Notes: generated from the sequence alone by a model not told the origin. A stretch of DNA of 64,000 nucleotides from Curtobacterium sp. MCBA15_008 (GCF_001865065.1 NZ_MJGN01000056.1:195851-259850); one strand, 5' to 3'; counted from the stretch's first letter, positions 39,489-48,547 are shown. Program-made: numbers and translations.

Positions 39489-42272
39489 GTGCTCAGCTCC
39501 ACCGATTCCCAGCCCTCCACGGCGTCGACGACGTCCACACCTTCCCGGACCGAGGGCGTCATCCCGGACACCTCGCTCCTCGACGCGCTGGCCGCGGTCG
39601 CCGAACGAGCTCCCGACTCCCTCGCGGTCGTCGACGAGCACGCCTCGATGTCGTACCGCGAGCTGCACCGGGTCGCCATGGCCATCGGCGCGGTCCTCGA
39701 CGCACGACTCACGCCGGACGACCACAGCGGTCGCGGCGTCGGGGTCGAACCCGGCGGCGCGTCCGTCCCGGTCGGGGTGATGGTCTCGCACAACGCGGAG
39801 TCCGTCGTCGCGATCCTCGGGATCGTCCACGCCGGCCGCACCGTGGTCGCGCTCGACCCGTTCCTCCCCGAGGCCCGGCTCCACCACGTCGTGACCCTCG
39901 CCGGCATCGTCGACGTCCTCGTCGACGATGAGCACGCCGAGCAGGCCGCGGCGCTCGTCGCCGACCCGAGCTCGATCGTCCCGCTCGCCGAGGTCCTCGG
40001 CGAGGCCCGAGCGATGGCCGACGGCGACGCCGACATCCCGACCGTGCCCGCCGCCGCGACCCGCGGTGGCCAGGACGCCCTCGACATCATCTTCACGTCC
40101 GGCTCGACCGGGGCGCCGAAGGGCGTCGTCGTGACGCACCGGCAGACCCTCGTCGACACGATCGCGCAGCGTTCGTCGTTCCGCCTGGAGCCCGCGGACC
40201 GGATCGCCTCGGTCCTGCCGCACGGCTTCGCCGCCGGGATCACGCTCGTGTTCTCCGCCCTGCTCGCCGGCGCGTCCGTGCACGTCGCCGACCCTCGGCG
40301 CACCGGCATCGACCGCCTGGCGACCTGGGTCCAGCGATCGGCGCTGACCACGCTGCACACGACCCCGCACCTGGTGCGCTCCCTCGTCGGCGGTCTCGAC
40401 CGCACCGACGACCGGCTGCGCGGTCTGCGGCTCGTCGCGACCGTGGGCGAGGCCGTGACCGGCACGGACGTCTCCGCCCTCCGCCCGCTGCTCGGCGCGA
40501 CCACGTCGTTCTGCAACTGGACCGGTTCCAGTGAGACCTGCGTGTACGCCGTCAACGAGATCGCCGCCGGGGACCCGATCCCCGAGCGGAGCATCCCCTC
40601 CGGCCACATCGTCGTCGGCAAGCGCATCGAGGTCCGTCGTCCGGACGGGTCCCTCGCCGACATCGGCGAACCCGGCGAGGTCGTCTGCGTCTCCGACGCC
40701 ATGACGAGCGGCTACTGGGGCGCTCCGGAGCAGACCGCGAAGCGCGCCGGCACCGCTCCGGACGGCACCCCGACCTGGGCGATCGGCGACCTCGGACGCT
40801 TCGACGAGGACGGGAAGCTGACGCTGCTCGGCCGTGCCGACGACGCCGTGAAGGTCCGCGGCTACCTGGTCGAGCCGAGCGAGGTCGAGGCCGCGCTCCG
40901 CACCGTCGACGCCGTGCACGAGGCCGTGGTTGTCGCCGTGAAGGCACCGCCCGCCCCGACCCGACTCGTCGCCTACGTCGTCACCAGCCAGGGTCGGCGT
41001 TCACCGTCACCCGCGGCGCTCCGGAAGGCGCTCCGCGACCTGCTGCCGGACTACATGGTGCCGACGAGCATCGTGCCGATGCCCGCCCTGCCCCGCAACG
41101 AGCGCGGCAAGGTCGACCGCGCCGCCCTGCCCGAGGCGCCGGCACTCGGCACCACCATCGGCGAGGACGGCCAGGCGCTCGCCGAGGACACCTACGACCA
41201 GTGGGAGCTCGCCGTCGGCCAGATCTGGGCCGAGGTGCTCGGGCTGCCGACCGTCGGCCCGCTCCGGCTTCCGGCCGTCGGGCTCGACAACGACTTCTCC
41301 GCGCTCGGCGGCGACTCGCTCACCGCCGAGGAACTCCTCGCAGCCGTGAGCGACCGCCTCGGGGTGGACCTGCCGTCGTCCGAGCTCCTCGAGCACCCGA
41401 CGCTCCGGACCTTCACGGCCCGCATCCGTCAGGGATCCGTGGCCAGCCCGAGGCACCCGGACATCGTGACGCTCGCGCAGCGGTCCGAGGGCACCGGTGC
41501 GCCGGTGTTCTGCGTCGCCGGCGCGGGGGCACTCGCCCTGACGTACGTCCCGCTCACCCGGCGCCTCGGCGACCGGCCGGTGTACGCGTTCCAGCAGCAC
41601 GGGCTCGAGCGCCGCTCGGTGCCGGACTGGAGCATCCGCGCCATGGCCCGCCGCTACATCGAGCTCATGCGCATCGCACAGCCGAGCGGCCCTTACACGA
41701 TCGTCGGGCACTCGTTCGGTGGACTCGTCGCGGTCGAGATGGCCGCCCTGCTGACCGCCGCCGGCCAGCAGGTCAGCCGGGTCGTCCTCCTCGACACCTA
41801 CCTGCCCGAGCAGGCCGCCGACCAGGCCGACGTCGTCGAGTTCGGCGAGCTCGACCTCGGGCGCGCCCGTTCCGGTCGCGGTCTGGGCCTGGCACGGGCC
41901 GTCGTCGACCGCACGAGCGCGTTCCGCAAGCGCGTCGTCGCTCCCTTCGGCGAGGTCGGTCGGCACGCCCGCGCGTACGGCGCCGGCGTCGTCCGGTGGC
42001 AGGGGCAGCGCCAGTTCCGGGCGTTCTTCGACCACGCGCTCGTCGTCTCCCGCGGGTACCGCCCGCCGGCGTTCGACGGTCCGGTCACCCTCGTGATCGC
42101 CGACGGCAACGAGACCGGCAGTGCACGGTGGGCGCCGTTCCTCCGTGGCGAGGTGGACGAGGTGCGCATGCACTGCGAACACAGCTCGGTCCTGCGCGAG
42201 CCGCACGTCGAGGAGCTCGCGGCAGCGCTCGCCGAGCGCTTCGAGGCGGACGCCGCGGCGCTCGCGGGCTGA
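39489..42272 (+). CDS. NRPS-like protein: adenylation, carrier and thioesterase domains
   Basis: A 927-residue single-module synthetase. Adenylation core motifs: IIFTSGSTGAPKGVVVTH (about 200-217), NWTGSSET, WAIGDLGRFDEDGKLTLLGRADDAVKVRGYLVEPSEVEAAL and PRNERGKVDRAALP. The carrier domain has FSALGGDSL with the phosphopantetheine serine at S610. A type I thioesterase follows, GHSFGG with S742. There is no condensation domain. The position of the FDxS motif, whose Asp binds the amino group of amino-acid substrates, reads HGFAAG here, so a keto, hydroxy or aryl acid is more likely. Start GTG 39489 follows GAGGGG. No other biosynthetic gene is adjacent. Confidence 0.88.
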   Translation: MLSSTDSQPSTASTTSTPSRTEGVIPDTSLLDALAAVAERAPDSLAVVDEHASMSYRELHRVAMAIGAVLDARLTPDDHSGRGVGVEPGGASVPVGVMVSHNAESVVAILGIVHAGRTVVALDPFLPEARLHHVVTLAGIVDVLVDDEHAEQAAALVADPSSIVPLAEVLGEARAMADGDADIPTVPAAATRGGQDALDIIFTSGSTGAPKGVVVTHRQTLVDTIAQRSSFRLEPADRIASVLPHGFAAGITLVFSALLAGASVHVADPRRTGIDRLATWVQRSALTTLHTTPHLVRSLVGGLDRTDDRLRGLRLVATVGEAVTGTDVSALRPLLGATTSFCNWTGSSETCVYAVNEIAAGDPIPERSIPSGHIVVGKRIEVRRPDGSLADIGEPGEVVCVSDAMTSGYWGAPEQTAKRAGTAPDGTPTWAIGDLGRFDEDGKLTLLGRADDAVKVRGYLVEPSEVEAALRTVDAVHEAVVVAVKAPPAPTRLVAYVVTSQGRRSPSPAALRKALRDLLPDYMVPTSIVPMPALPRNERGKVDRAALPEAPALGTTIGEDGQALAEDTYDQWELAVGQIWAEVLGLPTVGPLRLPAVGLDNDFSALGGDSLTAEELLAAVSDRLGVDLPSSELLEHPTLRTFTARIRQGSVASPRHPDIVTLAQRSEGTGAPVFCVAGAGALALTYVPLTRRLGDRPVYAFQQHGLERRSVPDWSIRAMARRYIELMRIAQPSGPYTIVGHSFGGLVAVEMAALLTAAGQQVSRVVLLDTYLPEQAADQADVVEFGELDLGRARSGRGLGLARAVVDRTSAFRKRVVAPFGEVGRHARAYGAGVVRWQGQRQFRAFFDHALVVSRGYRPPAFDGPVTLVIADGNETGSARWAPFLRGEVDEVRMHCEHSSVLREPHVEELAAALAERFEADAAALAG

Positions 42273-42283
42273 GCAGCGGTGCC

Positions 42284-42388
42284 CGTTCCTTCCCATCACG
42301 CGTGCAGTAGGAAGCGGAATCGGGCGTAGGGAGTCGGAACTTCCGACCTCCTACGCCCGAATCGACCGACCACGCCCGGAACGGCCTA
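42284..42388 (+). repeat. 105-bp direct repeat, left copy
   Basis: These 105 bases recur at 48004-48108 with a single substitution (42380 G versus 48100 C). Inside is an inverted repeat, TCGGGCGTAGGGAGTCGGAA against its near complement, with two mismatches, able to act as a terminator on both strands. The copy supplies the last stop codon of the permease gene (42386-42388). Confidence 0.95.
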
Positions 42389-43246
42389 CTTGATGCCGGT
42401 GGACGCGATGCCCTGCACGAACTGCCGCTGGAACGCCAGGAACACCACGAGCAGGGGCAGCACCGTCACGGTCGCGATCGCCATGACCGCGCCCCACGGC
42501 GAACTGAACGCCGGGTTGTTCGTCAGCGTGGACAGGGCCACCGGCACGGTGAGGTTCTCGTTCCCCTGCAGCACGACCAGCGGCCACAGGAAGTCGTTCC
42601 ACCGGGTCATGAACCCGAGGATCACGAGCACCCCGACGAGCGGTCCGCAAGTGGGGAGCACGACGCGGAAGAACGTCTGGAACTCCCCGGCTCCGTCCAG
42701 GCGCGCCGCTTCCATGAGTGCGTCCGGTACGCCGAGCATGAACTGCCGGGCGATGAAGATCCCGACGACGTCGAACACCGTCGGCAGGATGACCGCCCAG
42801 GGGGAGTCGACGAGCCCGAGCTTCGCGACGACGAGGAAGCTCGGCACGATCGTCACCTGGATCGGGATCATGATCGTCACGAGGAACGCCGCGTACAGCA
42901 AGCCGCGGCCGCGGAACCGGAACTTCGCCAGCGCGTAGCCCGCCATCAGCGACACGACGACGCTCAGGGCGGTACCGACCGAGGTGATGAGCGCCGAGTT
43001 GCCGAGCCACCGCCACACCGGCTGCGTGGCGAACACCTGCGCGTAGTTGTCGAAGGTCGGGTCCGCGGGGAAGAGCGTGAACGTGCTGCTCTGCGACTGG
43101 CCGCCCGGCGCCAGCGCCGAGACGATCATCCAGTAGAGCGGGAACACCATGACGATCGCCAGGGCGGAGAGCCCGGCGACGAGCAGCCACCGGCCGGGGC
43201 GGCGCCGGGAGCCAGGACGGAGTGCACGGGTTTCGAGGACGGCCAT
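42386..43246 (-). CDS. Sugar ABC transporter permease (MalG-like)
   Basis: A 286-residue inner-membrane permease with six helices. The conserved EAA loop is EAARLDGAGEFQTFFRVVLPTCGPLVGVL. It ends in FQRQFVQGIASTGIK, typical of the MalG or UgpE group. ATG 43246 overlaps the stop of the upstream permease by one base. With the second permease and the binding protein it forms a CUT1-type importer. No ATPase gene is present, so a shared MsiK-like ATPase is expected. Confidence 0.92.
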   Translation of the reverse strand: MAVLETRALRPGSRRRPGRWLLVAGLSALAIVMVFPLYWMIVSALAPGGQSQSSTFTLFPADPTFDNYAQVFATQPVWRWLGNSALITSVGTALSVVVSLMAGYALAKFRFRGRGLLYAAFLVTIMIPIQVTIVPSFLVVAKLGLVDSPWAVILPTVFDVVGIFIARQFMLGVPDALMEAARLDGAGEFQTFFRVVLPTCGPLVGVLVILGFMTRWNDFLWPLVVLQGNENLTVPVALSTLTNNPAFSSPWGAVMAIATVTVLPLLVVFLAFQRQFVQGIASTGIK

Positions 43247-44199
43247 CAGAGCATCTCCTCCGCCTTGCGGTTGGCTCGCTGCCGGAGCAGCGTGAACACG
43301 AGCAGGATGGCGACGAGCACCAGTCCGAGCGCCGCGGCGTAGCCCATCCGGGCGTCGATGAACGCCGTGCGGAACACGTACTGGATGAGCACCGTCGTGG
43401 AGAACCCGGGGCCGCCGCCGGTCATCACGTAGATCACGTCGAACGACTGCAGCGAGAACACGACGTTGAGGATGAGCAGGATCGACGTCGTCGGGCGGAG
43501 GAGCGGCCAGGTGATCGTCCGGAACCGGACCCAGCGGGATGCCCCGTCGATCGCGGCGGCCTCCTTCAGCTCGGCGGGGACGGACTGCAGCGCGCCGAGG
43601 TAGATGACCATGCAGAAGCCGATCCGCGTCCACACGACGACGAGAACCAGGGTCGCCATCGCCCATCCGGGTGCGGTCAGCCACGGCACCCGACCGAGAC
43701 CGAGGGCCTCGAGCAGGTTGTTCGCGACGCCGTAGTCACCGTTGAAGATCCACGACATGATCACGCCGACGACGACACCCGCGGCCACCATCGGCACGAA
43801 GAACAGCGCGCGGAAGACCCCGCGGCCGGGGAGCGGCCGGTTGAGTGCCACCGCGAGCGCCAGGCCGATCGCCATCGAGGTCGGCACGGTGCCGATCGTG
43901 AACACGAGTGTGTTCTTCAGCGCGGTCGCGATGAGCGGGTCGGACCCCATCGCCGCGAAGTTGCCGGCGCCGACCCAGTCCCCGTCGCTGACGGACGTGC
44001 TGCTGTCGCGGAGGCTCAGCAGGATCGCCACGATGATCGGTACGAGCGAGAATCCGAGGAACAACAGGCCGGCGGGCCCGATGAAGACGTACGGGACGAA
44101 ACGGCCGCCTCGCTTCCGCGTCCGGTCGGCGGCAGGGACGCCACCCGTCGGCGTTCTCGGCGTGGTGCGCACGGGCGCGGTCTCAGTTCGCAGTGACAC
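43246..44199 (-). CDS. Sugar ABC transporter permease (MalF-like)
   Basis: A 317-residue permease with six helices and the EAA loop LKEAAAIDGASRWVRFRTITWPLLRPTTSILL. The N-terminus is Arg- and Pro-rich. GTG 44199 overlaps the end of the binding-protein gene by 17 bases. It pairs with the MalG-like protein. Confidence 0.92.
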   Translation of the reverse strand: MSLRTETAPVRTTPRTPTGGVPAADRTRKRGGRFVPYVFIGPAGLLFLGFSLVPIIVAILLSLRDSSTSVSDGDWVGAGNFAAMGSDPLIATALKNTLVFTIGTVPTSMAIGLALAVALNRPLPGRGVFRALFFVPMVAAGVVVGVIMSWIFNGDYGVANNLLEALGLGRVPWLTAPGWAMATLVLVVVWTRIGFCMVIYLGALQSVPAELKEAAAIDGASRWVRFRTITWPLLRPTTSILLILNVVFSLQSFDVIYVMTGGGPGFSTTVLIQYVFRTAFIDARMGYAAALGLVLVAILLVFTLLRQRANRKAEEML

Positions 44200-45487
44200 T
44201 GCGCATCGCCTCCATCATCTGGCTCGAAGCCTCCTTCGGGCGGAGCTGCCCGAGGAGACACAGGTCGAGGTAGTCGGCGAAGACGGCGTTGAGGGACGAG
44301 AAGTACTGCCCGCTCTCCGCCTTCACCATGGAGAGCGGGATCGTGGCGCCCTGGTCGATGAACTGCTGCATGGTGTCGCTGTGCGCTTCGTAGCCGATGT
44401 CGGCTGCGTCGAGTGACTTCCGGGCGGGGAGCCAGTTGCCGTTGTGGCAGAACTCCTCGATCTTCGCCCGGCTGGTGATCATCACGACGAGCTCGGCGGC
44501 GAGCTCCGGGTACTTGCTCGACTTCGTCACCGCGAGAGCGTTCCCCCCGAGGTCGCTGGCCTCGCCGGTGTTCCGCACCATCGGCGCGGTGCCCCAGTTG
44601 TCCGGGAGTTCCTGGTCGAGCTGCGTCATCGGTTCCGGATTGTTGAGCATCATGCCGATCTGTCCGGTCATGAAGAGGTCCCGGGCGACGTCCCCACCGC
44701 CGGTCTTGCTGAGGTTCCCGGTGGTGGCGAGCCCCTCGGCGTACCACTTCCGGCCGAACTCGAGCGCGCCGATCGCCTCCGGGGTGTCCATCGACGGGGT
44801 GGCGCCGTCGTCCCCGAGGAAGGCGCCGCTGTTCTGGTAGACGAACGGCAACCAGCGGTACGCGGTCTCCGGGCCGCTCCAGCCGTAGCCGAAGGCGTAC
44901 CTGCCGGTGACCTTCTTGACCTCGCGCGCGATCTCGAGGAACTCGTCCCAGCTCCACGCGTCGGCGATCGCCGTCGGCGGGGTCACCCCGACCTGCTGCA
45001 TGACGTCGCGGTTGTAGTAGGTGATGAAGTTGTCGGTGTGCTGGAACACTCCGAAGACACCGTCGTTCCGCGCACCGATCGCCCAGAACGGCTTCGTGTA
45101 GTCGGACTGGTAGTCGGCGGGGATGTGCCCGCTGATGTCCACCAGGCTGCCGTTCGCGGCGTACCGGCCGATCTGCTGCGGGGTGATCCGGATGATGTCA
45201 GGAGCGAGGTCGGCCGCCAGACGCGTGATGAACCACTGGTGGAACTGACCGGTCGTGACCTCGACGGAGACGCTCGTTCCGGGGTGCTTCGCGACGAACT
45301 CGTCGGCGATCGACTGGTAGCTGGTGATGTCGGTCGGGATGTTCCAGGTCGACAGGCGGATGTGCTTCGTTCCGCCGTGGCCGGCGGTTCCCTGGCCGGC
45401 GCACGCTGCGAGCGCGCCGACCATCGAGATCCCGGCGAGGGCGAGGAACCCCCGTCTGGCGAGCTGCGGGGATGGTCGGGTCGGCAT
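44183..45487 (-). CDS. Sugar-binding lipoprotein of ABC transporter
   Basis: A 434-residue extracellular binding protein. RRGFLALAGISMVGALAAC combines a twin-arginine-like start with a lipobox (C29). The CUT1 pattern is clear: HIRLSTWN, EFVAKHPGTSVSVEVTTGQFHQWFITRLAADLAPDI, FITYYNRDVMQQVGVTPPT, FMTGQIGMMLNNPEPM. ATG 45487 has a strong site, AAAGGAGAGG. The gene follows the GH4 enzyme, so the substrate is probably an alpha-galactoside such as melibiose or raffinose; this is inferred from context. Confidence 0.92.
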   Translation of the reverse strand: MPTRPSPQLARRGFLALAGISMVGALAACAGQGTAGHGGTKHIRLSTWNIPTDITSYQSIADEFVAKHPGTSVSVEVTTGQFHQWFITRLAADLAPDIIRITPQQIGRYAANGSLVDISGHIPADYQSDYTKPFWAIGARNDGVFGVFQHTDNFITYYNRDVMQQVGVTPPTAIADAWSWDEFLEIAREVKKVTGRYAFGYGWSGPETAYRWLPFVYQNSGAFLGDDGATPSMDTPEAIGALEFGRKWYAEGLATTGNLSKTGGGDVARDLFMTGQIGMMLNNPEPMTQLDQELPDNWGTAPMVRNTGEASDLGGNALAVTKSSKYPELAAELVVMITSRAKIEEFCHNGNWLPARKSLDAADIGYEAHSDTMQQFIDQGATIPLSMVKAESGQYFSSLNAVFADYLDLCLLGQLRPKEASSQMMEAMRSVTAN

Positions 45488-45558
45488 GGTCCTCTCCTTT
45501 GAGGTCGTGGTGCCGTGTCGTTCGGACGGGAGGCGCGGGGTGCGCGTACGGGGCGCCG

Positions 45559-45607
45559 CGCGTCCGACGTGGGGTCGCGTCCTGGACCCGACCCCACGTC
45601 GGGCGCG
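45559..45607 (-). terminator. Hairpin between GH4 and binding-protein genes
   Basis: CGCGTCCGACGTGGGGTCG (45559-45577) and CGACCCCACGTCGGGCGCG (45589-45607) pair with one mismatch over an 11-base loop, directly after the GH4 gene. It may partly terminate transcription or stabilise the enzyme mRNA. Confidence 0.5.
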
Positions 45608-45612
45608 ACGGT

Positions 45613-47037
45613 TCAGACGAGCGCGGGGCGGGCCTCCCGGTCGGCCACCGGTGGAGCGGTGACCGCGTCCGCCGGACGCAGCGACTCGGGGAGCAGTGCC
45701 GCGTGGGCATGCAGGAGCTCGTCGGTCATCTCCGCGATCCGGTCCAGGGTGAGGTGCGCCGCCGTCAGCGGGTCGAGCGCGACGGCGTGGTGCACGTGCT
45801 CGACGTTCCCGGTGAGCGCTGCACGAACCGCCAGGGTCTGCACGTTCGTGTTCGTGCGGTTGATCGCGGCGAGCTGCGGCGGGAGTTCGCCGAACGACGT
45901 CGGCTGCACGCCCTTGCCGTCGACCAGGCACGCGACCTCGACGCAGGCGTCGGACGGCAGGTTCTGGATGACGCCCGTGGCGTTCGGCACGTTGCCGTAG
46001 ACCACCGCCGGCACACCGGTGACGATCGCGTTCACGATGCTCGCGCCGTACTCGACGCTCGGCGTCAGGTCGGCCTTGAGCTTCTCGAGTTGCGTGTCCA
46101 CGTCACCCTGCTCGTCGTGCGCGAGGCAGATCTCGTAGTAGTCCCAGCGCTCCGGGATGTACTCCAGCACCGTCTCCGGGTCCTTGCGGAAGTACGGCAC
46201 GTACTCGCTGGCGTGGTGGCTCGACTCGGTCTCGAAGTACCCGAACGAGCGCATCAGTTGGGCGCGGACCTGCTCGTTGCCGCCCTCGTAGTTGCTCGCC
46301 GCCGCGGCTGCCTCGCTGTGGTCGCCGTCGTCGTCGTGCAGGTCGGACGCCGCGATGCCCCGCTGGTGCTTCGCCGTCATCACCTCGCGCAGACGCGGGT
46401 ACAGGTCTTCGCCGTTCCGCCGCGTGAACTCGAGGATCCATGCCTGGTGGTTGATGCCGGCACTGACGAACTCGACCTCCTCGTAGGGCACGCCGAGGGT
46501 GCGGGCGAGCATCCGGGTGGTCCCCTGCACGCTGTGGCAGAGGCCGACCGTGCGGAGGCCCTTCGCGTTGAGGAACGCCGTGGCCATCGCCATCGGGTTC
46601 GCGTAGTTGATGAACTGCGCGTCCGGGCAGAGCTCGAGGGCGTCGCGGGCGATGTCCTCGTACGCGCGCACCGACCGCAGGAACCGGAAGACGCCACCCG
46701 GGCCGACGGTGTCGCCGACGGCCTGGTCGATGCCGTACTTGCGCGGGATCTCGACGTCCCACTTGTACGACTCGACCCCGCCGACCTGGAAGGTGATGAT
46801 GACGACGTCCGCGTCGGCGAGGGCTTCGCGGCGATCGGTGGTCTCGAGGACCTCGACCCCGAGGCCGTGGTGCGCGACGAGCTCCCGTGCGGCCCTCGCG
46901 GTACGGGCGACCCTGCCCGCGTCGAGGTCCATGAGGTGCAGCGTCGCGTCCTGCAGCGCCGGGAAGCTGACGAGGTCGCCGATGAGCCGGAACGGGAAGA
47001 CGAAGCCGCCGGCGCCGATGATGGTGATCTTGGTCAT
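45613..47037 (-). CDS. melA: GH4-family glycosidase, alpha-galactosidase-like
   Basis: A 474-residue NAD- and Mn-dependent hydrolase. ITIIGAGGFVFP is the nucleotide-binding loop; INYANPMAMATAF and GLCHSVQGTTRMLA (C167, H168) give the metal site; INHQAWILEF (195-204) the active-site His. The CHSVQGT motif fits the MelA alpha-galactosidase branch, while phospho-glucosidases of the family usually differ there; alpha-glucuronidase activity cannot be excluded. It is first in the minus-strand operon with the importer and divergent from araC. Confidence 0.85.
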   Translation of the reverse strand: MTKITIIGAGGFVFPFRLIGDLVSFPALQDATLHLMDLDAGRVARTARAARELVAHHGLGVEVLETTDRREALADADVVIITFQVGGVESYKWDVEIPRKYGIDQAVGDTVGPGGVFRFLRSVRAYEDIARDALELCPDAQFINYANPMAMATAFLNAKGLRTVGLCHSVQGTTRMLARTLGVPYEEVEFVSAGINHQAWILEFTRRNGEDLYPRLREVMTAKHQRGIAASDLHDDDGDHSEAAAAASNYEGGNEQVRAQLMRSFGYFETESSHHASEYVPYFRKDPETVLEYIPERWDYYEICLAHDEQGDVDTQLEKLKADLTPSVEYGASIVNAIVTGVPAVVYGNVPNATGVIQNLPSDACVEVACLVDGKGVQPTSFGELPPQLAAINRTNTNVQTLAVRAALTGNVEHVHHAVALDPLTAAHLTLDRIAEMTDELLHAHAALLPESLRPADAVTAPPVADREARPALV

Positions 47038-47148
47038 GTCGTCACGCTACGAACGGCCCGGGGGCGCGGTCCTCCGGCTTCCGACGACGGGGTTCCAGGA
47101 TCCTCCGACGGGTCCGGACGGCACAGGCGACCGCCGGACTGCCTGTCG

Positions 47149-47162
47149 TAGGCTCGGGCCCG
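47149..47162 (+). promoter_or_regulatory. -10 element for araC-type regulator gene
   Basis: TAGGCT at 47149-47154 ends 7 nt before GTG 47162, near-leaderless. The 124-bp divergent gap to the GH4 gene probably also holds the regulator's operator, but no clear repeat is seen. Confidence 0.45.
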
Positions 47163-47986
47163 TGCTCGACGTGGAGACGGTGGAAGCGGCGTACTGGAGC
47201 CATCGCGGCCCGGCCCCGCTCATGCCGTCATCGCACCGCCACGACGACCTCGAGATCAACCTGGTGCTCGACGGTCGGCTCGACTACCGCTTCGGCGGTG
47301 CACCCGTCAGCGTGCACGCCGGGGAGATCGCGCTCTTCTGGGGCTGGACCCCGCACCAGCTCGTCGGCGACGGCACCGGCCGGGGCGAGTTCCGGTGGGT
47401 GCACATCCCGCTTGCCGAGGTGCTCGCGTGGGGGCTGCCCGACCACGACCTCGGAGCGATGCTCCTGAACCGGCCGGTCGTCGTGCCGACCCACGCCGCC
47501 GGCCGGGACGTCGAGTCGATGCTCGGGTCGTGGCAGCGGGACTTCGCGGACGACGGAACCGAGATCATCGCGAACCTCGAGGCACAGGCGCTCGTCCGGC
47601 GGCTCCTCCGCCACCACCGGGACGCCGTCGACCTGCGCACCGGTGGCGGGCACGGCACCGCGGACGCCATGCACCGCGTCATCGACATGGTACGGTTCGT
47701 CGTCGACCGCTTCCGTGAGCCGATCGAGGTCGCGGACGTCGCCGAGGCCGCGCATCTCCACCCGCACTACGCGATGACGGTGTTCCGGCAGGACGTCGGC
47801 ACCACGATCCTGGAGTACCTCACCCGGTGTCGCGTGGCCGAGGCCCAGCGGCTGCTCGCCACGACCTCGATGACCACCTCGGAGATCGCGCACGCCGCGG
47901 GCTTCGGTTCGCAGTCGAGCTTCTACGCGCACTTCACGAGGGCCTGCGGCGGGCCGCCCGGCGTGTACCGGGCACGGCTGCGCTGA
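47162..47986 (+). CDS. AraC-family regulator of the sugar cassette
   Basis: A 274-residue regulator: N-terminal cupin sugar-sensing region (MPSSHRHDDLEINLVLDGRLDYRFGG, with PHQLVGDG) and C-terminal double helix-turn-helix (EPIEVADVAEAAHLHPHYAMTVFRQDVGTTILEYLTRCRVAEAQRLLATTSMTTSEIAHAAGFGSQSSFYAHFTRACGGPPGVYR). It probably activates the divergent GH4-transporter operon when its sugar is present. Confidence 0.9.
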   Translation: MLDVETVEAAYWSHRGPAPLMPSSHRHDDLEINLVLDGRLDYRFGGAPVSVHAGEIALFWGWTPHQLVGDGTGRGEFRWVHIPLAEVLAWGLPDHDLGAMLLNRPVVVPTHAAGRDVESMLGSWQRDFADDGTEIIANLEAQALVRRLLRHHRDAVDLRTGGGHGTADAMHRVIDMVRFVVDRFREPIEVADVAEAAHLHPHYAMTVFRQDVGTTILEYLTRCRVAEAQRLLATTSMTTSEIAHAAGFGSQSSFYAHFTRACGGPPGVYRARLR

Positions 47987-48003
47987 GCGCGGTGGACCCG
48001 CGA

Positions 48004-48108
48004 CGTTCCTTCCCATCACGCGTGCAGTAGGAAGCGGAATCGGGCGTAGGGAGTCGGAACTTCCGACCTCCTACGCCCGAATCGACCGACCACGCCCGCA
48101 ACGGCCTA
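48004..48108 (+). repeat. 105-bp direct repeat, right copy
   Basis: Same 105 bases as 42284-42388, same orientation, one mismatch. It lies between the convergent araC and arr genes. The two copies enclose exactly the sugar cassette. Confidence 0.95.
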
Positions 48109-48124
48109 ACCGCAACCAGCGCGG

Positions 48125-48535
48125 TCAGTTGATGATCTCGCCGCGCTCGTCGGCGCGGAGCACGGCCAGCCGGTCGCGCCATGCCTGCAGGGCCTCGGGC
48201 GTCAGCCGGGGCCAGTCGGTGACCTCGCGGACGACGCGGATCGGCTCGGCGCTGCGGTAGGAGCGGGTCGGGTTGCCGGGGAACTTCTTGTCGGTGACGT
48301 TGGGGTCGTCCTCGAAGGCACCGGTCGGCTCCACCTCGTACACGTGGGGGAGCCCGTCGCCCGCGGCGAGTTCGGCGGCCAACCCGGCACCGTCCGGCAG
48401 CGCGGTGAAGTAGACGTGGTTCATGACCACCTCGGGGCGGTAGTTCGAGCGGAACCCCGCGGTCAGCAGGGCACCGACGGCCAGGTCCGCCTTGGTGCCG
48501 TGGAAGAACGGGCCGTCGTCGAGTGCGTCGCTCAC
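48125..48535 (-). CDS. arr: Rifamycin ADP-ribosyltransferase
   Basis: A 136-residue Arr protein. GPFFHGTKADLAVGALLTAGFRSNY, NHVYFTALPDGAGLAAELAAGDGLPHVYEVEPTGAFEDDPNVTDKKFPGNPTRSYRS and VVREVTDWPRLTPEALQAWRD cover the whole family pattern, including the NAD-binding His and the Asp of the transfer step. Arr enzymes inactivate rifamycins by ADP-ribosylation of a hydroxyl group. Start GTG 48535 has TACCCT ending 6 nt upstream, so it is probably leaderless. Confidence 0.93.
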   Translation of the reverse strand: MSDALDDGPFFHGTKADLAVGALLTAGFRSNYRPEVVMNHVYFTALPDGAGLAAELAAGDGLPHVYEVEPTGAFEDDPNVTDKKFPGNPTRSYRSAEPIRVVREVTDWPRLTPEALQAWRDRLAVLRADERGEIIN

Positions 48536-48547
48536 GGCGACAGGGTA
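48535..48547 (-). promoter_or_regulatory. -10 element for leaderless arr
   Basis: On the minus strand TACCCT (48547-48542) ends 6 nt before GTG 48535. Confidence 0.5.

Noticed and set aside
42284..48108. Insertion-sequence ends or composite transposon
   Set aside because: The 105-bp repeats contain no transposase gene or terminal inverted repeats and are in direct orientation; recombination, not transposition, is the simpler reading.
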